Assembly: GCF_001426545.1 (NCBI RefSeq)
Contig: NZ_LMEZ01000008.1
Location: 290,889-354,888 of the forward strand
Direction: 5' to 3'
Length of the DNA stretch: 64,000 bases
From: Mycobacterium sp. Root135
GTDB taxonomy: Bacteria > Actinomycetota > Actinomycetes > Mycobacteriales > Mycobacteriaceae
Positions 41,853 to 60,262 of this stretch are shown piece after piece. Within the stretch, counting starts at the first letter, position 1; each line of letters opens with the position of its first letter. The notes beneath the pieces are model-generated. The model was not told the DNA's origin. It made no database searches and saw only the letters and a list, made by a program, of their open reading frames with translations. Made by a program: the position numbers and the translations under genes.

Positions 41853-42788
41853 ATGGACACCGTGCAGATCTCCATGTTCGGTCAACTCGGCGATGCGGGC
41901 AGTTCCAATCCGGTCGACGCCTGCGTGCGCAACGTCGCCCAGTTGCACGACGAAGGCTTCCGTCGGCTGTGGATGAGCCAAATGCCCTATGAGCCAGACC
42001 TTTTGACGATTCTTGCGGTGGCGCTACGCGAGGTGCCCGACATCGAGGTCGCCAGCGGGGTGGTGCCCATCCAGAATCAGCACCCCATGCAGATGGCGCA
42101 GCGCGCGCTGACCGTCAGCCTGGTGTCGGGCGGGCGATTCATCCTGGGCGTCGGCATGACTCATCAGGCCGTCACCGAAGGCATGTGGGGCATCCCGTGG
42201 GACAAGCCGGTGCGCAGGCTCAACGAATACCTCGACGGTCTGCTGCCGCTTCTGGCGGGTGAGGCCGCCGACGCGACCGGTCAGATCGTCACCACCAGAG
42301 GCGCCCTGATGATCGCCGGAGCCCCGAAGCCCGACGTCTACATCGCGGCTCTCGGTCCGCAGTTGCTGAGGATTGCCGGTCGCCGGACGGCGGGCACGTG
42401 CACCTGGATGACGGGGCCGAAGACGCTCGCCGGCCACGTCAGCCCCACGTTGCGGCAGGCGGCCGCCGACGCGGGACGCCCCGAGAACGCGGTCCGGGTG
42501 GTGGCCGCGCTACCGGTGAGCGTCACCGACGACGTCGACGGCGCCCGCAAGCTCGCCGCACAGCAGTTCTCGATGTACGGCGTGCTTCCGTCCTACCGCG
42601 CCATGCTCGATCGCGAGGGCTACGCCGGTCCCGAGGACGCCGCGATCATCGGCGACGAGGCGACCGTCAGGGATCGGCTCGCCGAACTGAAGGCGGCCGG
42701 CGTCGACGAATACGTCGGTGCCACATTCGATCCGTCGCCAGAGGGGCGGGCCCGCACGCGGGCGGTGCTCCGCGAACTCGACGACTGA
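41853..42788 (+). CDS. LLM-class F420-dependent oxidoreductase
   Basis: A 311-aa luciferase-like TIM-barrel protein. It shows IEVASGVVPIQNQHPMQMAQRALTVS and GGRFILGVGMTHQAVTEGMWG, the cofactor-binding strands of F420-dependent family members, and the C-terminal insertion followed by RAVLRELDD. Mycobacteria hold many such enzymes using coenzyme F420 to reduce or oxidise ketones and unsaturated lactones. Its stop abuts the convergent esterase stop. The substrate is unknown. Confidence 0.9.
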   Translation: MDTVQISMFGQLGDAGSSNPVDACVRNVAQLHDEGFRRLWMSQMPYEPDLLTILAVALREVPDIEVASGVVPIQNQHPMQMAQRALTVSLVSGGRFILGVGMTHQAVTEGMWGIPWDKPVRRLNEYLDGLLPLLAGEAADATGQIVTTRGALMIAGAPKPDVYIAALGPQLLRIAGRRTAGTCTWMTGPKTLAGHVSPTLRQAAADAGRPENAVRVVAALPVSVTDDVDGARKLAAQQFSMYGVLPSYRAMLDREGYAGPEDAAIIGDEATVRDRLAELKAAGVDEYVGATFDPSPEGRARTRAVLRELDD

Positions 42789-44201
42789 TCAGACTCGCGC
42801 GACCGGTGCCCCCGCGGGCAGTGGGACGGGCTGGACGCCGGGAGTGTGGATCGCCCCCGCGAGCCATGGCAGTGCGGCGGTGAACACCTGCGTCGCCAAC
42901 GGCCAGTCGTGGCGGCCCGTCGTCGGCACCACCGAGCACGTGATGCCCTTGGCCTTGCCGAGCCCGCACAGCGTGTTGGCGGCCTGCGTCTGATCGGTGG
43001 GCATGCCGTCCGCGTCGCGGCCGCCGAGCCCGACGGCGCCCTCGCTGTGGGGCATGTTGAACTTCTTCGGCGCGTCGGTGGAAATGGCGAACCAGCCCGA
43101 GACGCCTTGGTAAGGACCGTGTTTGGCCATGACGGTCGCCGGGTCGAACTGCGCCCAGGCCGCGTCGCTGCCGCCGTAGAGCCGGGCCACGGTTTGGTCC
43201 TTGGTGCCGGCGTTGGGACCCGTGTCGCCCGCGATGTCGACGAAGTGGGAGAACAGTTCGGGATGCATGACGGTCAGGTCGACGGCGCAAGTGCCGCCCA
43301 TCGACCAGCCGACGATGCCCCAGTCCGAGCTGGCCGAGCTGGTGCCGAAGGTGGCGTTGACGTAGGGCACCACGTCCTTGGTGAGGTGGTCGGCGACGTT
43401 GCCGCGGGTGCCGTTGACGCATTCGGTGTCATTGTTGAACGAACCGCCGGAGTCGACGAAGACCAGCACGGGTGCGTTGCCGCCGTGGGATTGGGCGAAG
43501 GAGTCGACGATGGACGCGGCGTTGCCGGTGCGAAGCCAGTCGGCCGGGGTGTTGAACTCACCGCCGATCATCATCACCACGGGCAGCTTGGGTGCCGGGT
43601 TGGACGAGAACCACCGCGGGGGCAGGTAGACGAGCTCGGTCCGGTGCTTGAATCCCGATGCGGTCGAAGGAATGTCGACCGGCACCACGCTGCCGTGGTC
43701 GAGCACCGTCCCGGCCTTCTGCATGGCGGTCACGGTGTCGAGGTCGGTTTCGTCGGGCAGCGGGCCCGCGGTCAGTTGGTTCCAGGCGATCTGGACGGTG
43801 GGGAAGTAGCCCACCCAGGTGTTGAGCGCCAGGCCCGTACTCAGGAGGCACAGGGGGACGGCGGCCACCGCGGCGACGCGGCGCCACTTGACCCCGCGCC
43901 AGCCGAATATCGCTGCGGCGAGCGCGAATCCGGTCAACCCGGTCCACACCCACAGCGAGTCGGGTGCCGGATCACCCGCCATGCCCTGGGAGTCCACGTA
44001 CCAGTGCGCCCACGCGGCCGCAGCGATGCCGACCAAGACGGCGACGGGCAGCCAGATCAGCCACCAGCGACGCGTTCGCCAGCCAAGCGCTGCGAGCAAC
44101 ACCACGATCGCGACGATCTGCACCGTCAGCGGCAACCAGCCCTGCAGCAGCGACAGTCCGTGGCGGTAGGGCGCGGGGGCATCGGCGGCCAAGAAGTGCA
44201 C
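42789..44201 (-). CDS. Membrane-anchored esterase of the alpha/beta hydrolase fold
   Basis: A 470-aa protein with four N-terminal helices (about residues 10-145) and an extracytoplasmic esterase domain related to antigen 85/esterase D. The nucleophile elbow is GIVGWSMGGTCAVD, with LPVVMMIGGEFNTPADW at the start of the hydrolase fold and TGRHDWPLA near the end for the catalytic His. The GTG at 44201 is favoured; the longer frame to 44258 would run into the fadE5 terminator. The setup suggests acyl transfer or hydrolysis of envelope mycolates or lipids outside the membrane. It stands alone between convergent and terminator-bound neighbours. Confidence 0.8.
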   Translation of the reverse strand: MHFLAADAPAPYRHGLSLLQGWLPLTVQIVAIVVLLAALGWRTRRWWLIWLPVAVLVGIAAAAWAHWYVDSQGMAGDPAPDSLWVWTGLTGFALAAAIFGWRGVKWRRVAAVAAVPLCLLSTGLALNTWVGYFPTVQIAWNQLTAGPLPDETDLDTVTAMQKAGTVLDHGSVVPVDIPSTASGFKHRTELVYLPPRWFSSNPAPKLPVVMMIGGEFNTPADWLRTGNAASIVDSFAQSHGGNAPVLVFVDSGGSFNNDTECVNGTRGNVADHLTKDVVPYVNATFGTSSASSDWGIVGWSMGGTCAVDLTVMHPELFSHFVDIAGDTGPNAGTKDQTVARLYGGSDAAWAQFDPATVMAKHGPYQGVSGWFAISTDAPKKFNMPHSEGAVGLGGRDADGMPTDQTQAANTLCGLGKAKGITCSVVPTTGRHDWPLATQVFTAALPWLAGAIHTPGVQPVPLPAGAPVARV

Positions 44202-44258
44202 GGTTCCATCGTGGCAACCCAACCTGGGCGGTTGCTGTTCGGAGGTTATGAAACGCAA

Positions 44259-44284
44259 GAGGCCCCCGCCGTAGCGGGGGCCTC
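44259..44284 (-). terminator. Intrinsic terminator after fadE5
   Basis: GAGGCCCCCGC (44259-44269) and GCGGGGGCCTC (44274-44284) form a perfect 11-base stem with the loop CGTA, 17 bases beyond the fadE5 stop. On the minus strand a TTGCGTTT tract follows. Confidence 0.85.
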
Positions 44285-44300
44285 GAGTGCGGGAAACGAC

Positions 44301-46136
44301 TTAGAACGCAGCCTCGTCGAGTTCCATCACTTCGTTGTCGATGTTGTCGAGCACCGTACGGGTGCTGGCCAGCAGGGGCAGGAAGTTCTTCGCGAAGAAC
44401 GACGCGACGGCGATCTTGCCCTCGTAGAAGGACTTGTCCGCACCGGTGACGCCCTTGTCGAGCGCGTCGATGGCGACGACGGCCTGCTTCTGCAGCAGCC
44501 AGCCGAGCACCAGGTCGCCGACGCTCATGAGGAAGCGCACCGAGCCGAGGCCGACCTTGTAGATGTTGGCCGAATCCTCCTGCGCCGACATCAGGTAGCC
44601 GGTCAGCGTGGCCGCCATGCCCTGGACGTCTGCCAGCGCGTTGGCGAGCAGTTCACGCTCGGCCTTGAGGCGGCCGTTGCCGGACTCGTTCTTGACGAAC
44701 TGCTCGATCTCGTTCGCAACGTAGCCCAGCGCAACACCCTTGTCGCGGACGATCTTCCGGAAGAAGAAGTCCTGCGCCTGGATGGCGGTGGTGCCCTCGT
44801 ACAGCGAGTCGATCTTGGCGTCGCGGATGTACTGCTCGACCGGGTAGTCCTGCAGGAAGCCGGAACCGCCGAAGGTCTGCAGGCTCTCGGTCAGCTTGGC
44901 GTAGGCCTGCTCCGAGCCGACACCCTTGACGATCGGGAGCAGCAGGTCGTTGACCTTGCCGGCCAGCTCGGGGTCGACCCCGTGGACGGCCTTGGCGACC
45001 TCGGCGTCCTGGAACGTCGCGGTGTAGAGGTACAGCGCGCGAAGCGATTCCGCGTACGCCTTCTGGGTCATCAGCGACCGGCGCACGTCGGGGTGATGCG
45101 TGATGGACACGCGAGGCGCGGTCTTGTCGGTCATCTGGGTCAGGTCGGCGCCCTGGATGCGGCTCTTGGCGTACTCGAGCGCGTTGAGGTAGCCGGTCGA
45201 GAGCGTGGCGATGGCCTTGGTGCCCACCATCATTCGAGCCTGCTCGATGACCTCGAACATCTGCGCGATGCCGTTGTGCACCTCGCCGACGAGCCAACCG
45301 ACGGCCGGGGTGCCGTGCTGGCCGAGCGACAGCTCACACGTCGCGGAGACCTTGAGGCCCATCTTGTGCTCGAGGTTGGTGACGTAGACGCCGTTGCGCT
45401 CGCCGGGCTCACCGGTCTCGAAGTCGAAGTGGTACTTCGGCACGAAGAACAGCGAAAGACCCTTGGTGCCGGGACCGGCGCCCTCGGGGCGGGCCAGCAC
45501 GAGGTGCAGGATGTTCTCGCCGAGGTCGTCGGCGTCACCGGAGGTGATGAAGCGCTTCACGCCGTCCAGGTGCCACGTGCCGTCGGCCTGCGGGACGGCC
45601 TTGGTGCGGCCTGCGCCGACGTCGGAACCGGCGTCGGGCTCGGTGAGCACCATGGTCGAGGTCCAGCCGCGCTCGGCAGCCAGGATGGCCCACTTCTTCT
45701 GCTCTTCGGTGGCCTGGTTGTACATGATCTGCGCGAAACCGGCGCCCATCGAGTACATGTAGACGGCCGGGTTGGCGCCGAGGACGCTCTCCATCAGGGC
45801 CCATTGCAGCGCGCGGGGCATCGGCATGCCGCCGAGCTCCTCGTTGAGGCCGATCTTGTCCCAGCCGCCGTCGATGATGGTACGGACCGACTTCTTGAAC
45901 GCCGCGGGCAGCGTCACGGTGTGGGTCTCGGGGTCGAACACTGGCGGGTTGCGATCACCGTCGGCGAACGAATCGGCGATGGGTCCCTCGGCCAACCGGG
46001 TGATCTCGGCCAGCATCTCCCGCGCGGTGTCGCCGTCGAGGTCGCCGTACGGCCCCTCGCCGAGCACCTTGTCCATGCCGAACACCTCGAAGAGGTTGAA
46101 CAGCTGGTCACGGACGTTGCTCTTGTAGTGGCTCAC
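44301..46136 (-). CDS. fadE5: Acyl-CoA dehydrogenase FadE5
   Basis: A 611-aa long-form acyl-CoA dehydrogenase of broad chain-length range, the closest of three in the window to FadE5 by position. Motifs: SHYKSNVRDQLFNLFEVFGM, MVLTEPDAGSDVGAGRTKAV, WHLDGVKRFITSGDADD, and catalytic Glu in DSLYEGTTAIQAQDFFFRKI. The start is GTG at 46136 behind GAGGAGA. In M. smegmatis fadE5 also precedes the DapB-like gene and the TPP polyketide synthase, so synteny supports the name. Two TTAC/GTAA inverted repeats lie upstream. Confidence 0.93.
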   Translation of the reverse strand: MSHYKSNVRDQLFNLFEVFGMDKVLGEGPYGDLDGDTAREMLAEITRLAEGPIADSFADGDRNPPVFDPETHTVTLPAAFKKSVRTIIDGGWDKIGLNEELGGMPMPRALQWALMESVLGANPAVYMYSMGAGFAQIMYNQATEEQKKWAILAAERGWTSTMVLTEPDAGSDVGAGRTKAVPQADGTWHLDGVKRFITSGDADDLGENILHLVLARPEGAGPGTKGLSLFFVPKYHFDFETGEPGERNGVYVTNLEHKMGLKVSATCELSLGQHGTPAVGWLVGEVHNGIAQMFEVIEQARMMVGTKAIATLSTGYLNALEYAKSRIQGADLTQMTDKTAPRVSITHHPDVRRSLMTQKAYAESLRALYLYTATFQDAEVAKAVHGVDPELAGKVNDLLLPIVKGVGSEQAYAKLTESLQTFGGSGFLQDYPVEQYIRDAKIDSLYEGTTAIQAQDFFFRKIVRDKGVALGYVANEIEQFVKNESGNGRLKAERELLANALADVQGMAATLTGYLMSAQEDSANIYKVGLGSVRFLMSVGDLVLGWLLQKQAVVAIDALDKGVTGADKSFYEGKIAVASFFAKNFLPLLASTRTVLDNIDNEVMELDEAAF

Positions 46137-46182
46137 GAATTCTCCTCGATGAGATGGCGTCTGCGGTTGGGTACTTGGGCTA

Positions 46183-46224
46183 AGTTACCCACCAGTAACT
46201 GCAGCCAACTATACCGGCTGGTAA
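46183..46224. promoter_or_regulatory. Inverted repeats upstream of fadE5
   Basis: AGTTAC (46183-46188) and GTAACT (46195-46200) flank CCACCA; 26 bases on, TACCGG-CTGGTA (46212-46223) forms a second imperfect palindrome. They lie 47-88 bases before the fadE5 start. The rest of the 46137-46383 gap holds only the promoter regions of fadE5 and the divergent reductase. Confidence 0.5.
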
Positions 46225-46383
46225 CTTGTTCGCAAAGCAGTGTCGAGCAAATATGTGCTGGCTAACCAACCCGACGGTTGATTGGGCGGCCGGATGACTC
46301 TGATTATGGCACCTGAGCTGCGAAAACCGCCAGATGTGATGTCTGCCACTAGCTGCCCCAGCATGCCCGCTAGGGTGAGGCGC

Positions 46384-47463
46384 ATGAGGCGCGTGGTGGT
46401 ATGGGGCACGGGAAACATGGGCTCGACGGCGATCCGGTCCACGCTGGCGTTTCCCGGGCTGGAACTGGGCGGGGTGATCACCTCCTCGGCGGACAAGGTG
46501 GGCCGCGACGCCGCCAGTTTTGCCGGCCTCGACGCGGAGACCGGAATCCTCGCCACGACCGACGTCGACTCCGCGCTCGCAACCTGCGACGCGGTCGCCT
46601 ACATGGCCTCCGGCGACATTCGCCCCGACGACGCCGTCGCCGACATCGAGCGCTGCCTACGGGCCGGCGCGCACGTCGTGACGCCGTCGCTGTACTCCCT
46701 CTACGACCCGCGCTCCGCACCTCGGGAATGGGTCGACCGCCTGACCGCCGCCGCCGAGGAGGGCGGGTCCACCCTGCTGGTCAGCGGCGTCGACCCGGGT
46801 TGGGCCAACGACGCGCTCGCCGTGATGGCCGCCGGGCTGTGCACGCGCATCAAGACCATCCACTGCCAGGAGATCTTCGACTACTCGACCTACGACCAAC
46901 CGCACGCCGTCCGCGTCAGCTGCGGTTTCGGTGGCGCCATGGACGAGACCCCGATGATGCTGCTGCCGTCGATCCCGACGATGGTCTGGGGCGGCAACAT
47001 CCGGCTCATCGGACGGGGCCTCGGTCTCGAGATCGACGACATCACCGAGGTCGTCGAACGGCTGCCGCTCGACGAGACGGTCGAGAACGTCATGGGCCGC
47101 TTCGAGAAGGGCACGCAAGGCGCGTTCCGGCTGAAGATCATCGGCTGGGCCGACGGCAAGCAGCGCATCGTCGTCGACCACATCACCCGCATCGACCCGG
47201 CCTGCGCGCCGGACTGGCCGCAGCCCGACGAGGGCGTCGGCGACCACCGCGTGATCGTCGACGGCGACCCCCAGCTGACCATCGTCAGCCGGGCCGACGT
47301 GCCGGGAGGCACCAGGGCCGACGGTGGCAACACCACCGCCGCCAACCGGCTGCTCGGCGCCGTCGAGTGGCTGGCGACCCAGAAGCCGGGCATCTACGAC
47401 GGCCTCGACGTGCCGTTGCACACGCCGCTGCCCGACGAGGTCGAGGCCACCCGCTGGGCCTAG
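46384..47463 (+). CDS. DapB-like NAD(P)-binding reductase
   Basis: A 359-aa protein with an N-terminal Rossmann fold (RRVVVWGTGNMGSTAIRSTL) and a C-terminal domain as in dihydrodipicolinate reductase-like and 2,4-diaminopentanoate dehydrogenase-like proteins; VSGVDPGWANDALAVMAAG is a family block. It is not the lysine-pathway DapB, being longer and lacking its HH-rich substrate motif. The ATG at 46384 was chosen because homology begins there. It lies between fadE5 and the PKS gene, the same order as in M. smegmatis. Its role is unknown. Confidence 0.85.
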   Translation: MRRVVVWGTGNMGSTAIRSTLAFPGLELGGVITSSADKVGRDAASFAGLDAETGILATTDVDSALATCDAVAYMASGDIRPDDAVADIERCLRAGAHVVTPSLYSLYDPRSAPREWVDRLTAAAEEGGSTLLVSGVDPGWANDALAVMAAGLCTRIKTIHCQEIFDYSTYDQPHAVRVSCGFGGAMDETPMMLLPSIPTMVWGGNIRLIGRGLGLEIDDITEVVERLPLDETVENVMGRFEKGTQGAFRLKIIGWADGKQRIVVDHITRIDPACAPDWPQPDEGVGDHRVIVDGDPQLTIVSRADVPGGTRADGGNTTAANRLLGAVEWLATQKPGIYDGLDVPLHTPLPDEVEATRWA

Positions 47464-47468
47464 CGCGT

Positions 47469-47517
47469 GATTTGTGGAGTCTGAGCAGCGGTCAGCGCCG
47501 CTCAGACTCCACAAATC
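47469..47517. terminator. Long bidirectional terminator stem-loop
   Basis: GATTTGTGGAGTCTGAGC (47469-47486) pairs perfectly with GCTCAGACTCCACAAATC (47500-47517) around a 13-base loop. It sits between the convergent reductase and PKS genes and is flanked by A/T-rich bases that could serve either strand. Confidence 0.8.
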
Positions 47518-47518
47518 G

Positions 47519-58519
<11,001 letters not shown>

Positions 58520-58552
58520 GGCAGTGCCCTTCCATCGTGACCTACGGTGAGG

Positions 58553-58592
58553 TAACTTACTCGTCGGTCAGATTAACTTACTCATTGGTCAG
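58553..58592. promoter_or_regulatory. Tandem 19-base repeats upstream of pks, operator pair candidate
   Basis: TAACTTACTCGTCGGTCAG (58553-58571) and TAACTTACTCATTGGTCAG (58574-58592) match at 16 of 19 bases and start 21 bases apart, two helical turns. They lie 34-73 bases before the pks ATG in the divergent pks/papA region (58520-58774). They recall the TTACTC palindrome before fadA2. Nothing else was recognised in that gap. Confidence 0.6.
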
Positions 58593-58774
58593 TTTCGAGC
58601 GGTTAGAGCCGCTGAGTTGCTGAGAAGCAATGTCGCCGCCCACTATGGCACGTGCGACGCGGCGTCACGGATTCGTCACCGATGATCTGGCGGAGTCGGT
58701 TACCGAGGGTATGTTGGGCGCCGCGACGTGAGGTGCCGGCCCCGGCAACCGGGCAAACTGGGAGGACGAAGTTC

Positions 58775-60196
58775 TTGCGCATCGGCGATATAACCATCGG
58801 CGCTCTTCACGAGTGGTCGGTGAGTTCGGGAACCGTGACGTCGTGGCACCCCACCGCGGCAGCGCAGGAGAAGGCTCGCCAGGCGCCCGTCAGCACCGTG
58901 CCGGTGAGCTACATGCAGCGTCAACACCTCCGCAACTACCATGACCGCACGGACGCGGGATTGAACTTCTCACGTCAGATCATCGCCAGCTGCGAGGTGG
59001 CCGGCGAGTGCGACATCGGGGCCATGGACCACGCCGTCAACGCCTACCTCCAACGTCACGACACCTTCCGGAGCTGGTTCGAACGAACCGACGATGGCGA
59101 ATTCGTCCGCCACGCCATCGAGGATCCCACCGACATCGAGTTCGTGCCCGTCGACCAGGGGCACATGACGGCCGACGAGATCCATGCCCACGCCGTCAGC
59201 ATCCCGAACCCGTTGGAGTGGGGCTGCTTCACCTTCGGAATCATCCAGCACGACGGCAACTTCACCTTCTTCGCCGCCATGGACCACGTCCACGGCGATG
59301 CGACGCTGATCGGCACCACGATGATGGAAGCCAACGGCATGTACTCGGCGCTGAGTTCGGGTGGCGACGCCCTGGTGCTTCCCGACGCAGGCAGCTTCGA
59401 CGCGTTTTGCGTCCGGGAGCAGGAGTACACCTCCGAGCTGACCACGGATTCACCCGGCGTGCGCAGGTGGATCGACTTCGCGCAGAACAACGGGGACGGC
59501 TTCCCTGAGTTCCCGCTGCCGCTCGGCAACCCGAACAAGGCGACCGCCAGCGACATGACGTCGCACGTTCTGATGGACGCGGCGCAGACCGAACGCTTCG
59601 AGGCGGCCTGCTCGGCCGCGGGGGCCCGCTTCGTCGGCGGTCTGTTCGCGTGTCTCGGCCTGGTCGAGCACGAATTCACCGGCGCCTTGACCTACTACGG
59701 GCTCACGCCGAGGGATTCCCGAACCGCCGGCGACAACTTCATGACGCAGGGGTGGTTCACCGGGTTGATCCCGATCGTCGTCCCGGTGGCGGCCACGTCG
59801 TTCACCGAGGCGGCCGCGGCCGCTCAGGCGTGCTTCGACTCGAGCCTGGACATGGTGCGTGTGCCGTACTACCGCGTGTTGGAGCTGGCGCCGTGGCTGC
59901 AGTGGCCGCAGCCCAACTTCCCCGTGTCGAACTTCCTGCACGGCGGCGCGGCGCCGCTCAACGCGATCCTCGCGGCGGGCGCCATGGGTTTGGCGAACAA
60001 CATCGGGATCTACCCCGACGGACGCTTCTCCTACCAGTTGACCATCTACATATTCCGGTACGGGGAGGGCACGGTCATGGCGATCATGCACCCCGACAAC
60101 CCGGTGGCCAAGAAGTCTGCCACCCGCTACATGGAGGCCATGAGTTCGGTCGCCGTGCGCGTCGCCGACAGCGGTCACTGGGGACGCGTCGCATAA
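58775..60196 (+). CDS. papA3: Polyketide-associated acyltransferase (PapA3-like)
   Basis: A 473-aa condensation-fold acyltransferase. The catalytic His171-x3-Asp175 (MDHVHGDATLIG) is present, and VSTVPVSYMQRQHLRNYHDRTDAG near the N-terminus is a block shared by Pap proteins that acylate trehalose. The TTG at 58775 is the chosen start, seven bases after GGGAGG, giving the N-terminus LRIGDITIGALHEW; an upstream ATG at 58652 lacks a ribosome site. In the TPP pathway PapA3 builds the acylated trehalose precursor. mmpL follows 66 bases on. The pks gene is divergent. Confidence 0.92.
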   Translation: MRIGDITIGALHEWSVSSGTVTSWHPTAAAQEKARQAPVSTVPVSYMQRQHLRNYHDRTDAGLNFSRQIIASCEVAGECDIGAMDHAVNAYLQRHDTFRSWFERTDDGEFVRHAIEDPTDIEFVPVDQGHMTADEIHAHAVSIPNPLEWGCFTFGIIQHDGNFTFFAAMDHVHGDATLIGTTMMEANGMYSALSSGGDALVLPDAGSFDAFCVREQEYTSELTTDSPGVRRWIDFAQNNGDGFPEFPLPLGNPNKATASDMTSHVLMDAAQTERFEAACSAAGARFVGGLFACLGLVEHEFTGALTYYGLTPRDSRTAGDNFMTQGWFTGLIPIVVPVAATSFTEAAAAAQACFDSSLDMVRVPYYRVLELAPWLQWPQPNFPVSNFLHGGAAPLNAILAAGAMGLANNIGIYPDGRFSYQLTIYIFRYGEGTVMAIMHPDNPVAKKSATRYMEAMSSVAVRVADSGHWGRVA

Positions 60197-60262
60197 CAGG
60201 GAGCACATGGATGGCAAGGGTTCTTCGGCGCGACACGCGAATCGTGCGGCGGTGAGGGCGTC

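Noticed and set aside
42846..46265. A 1,139-codon open frame on the + strand
   Set aside because: It is antisense to the esterase and fadE5 genes and reads as a low-complexity, His/Val/Gly-rich shadow typical of GC-rich DNA.
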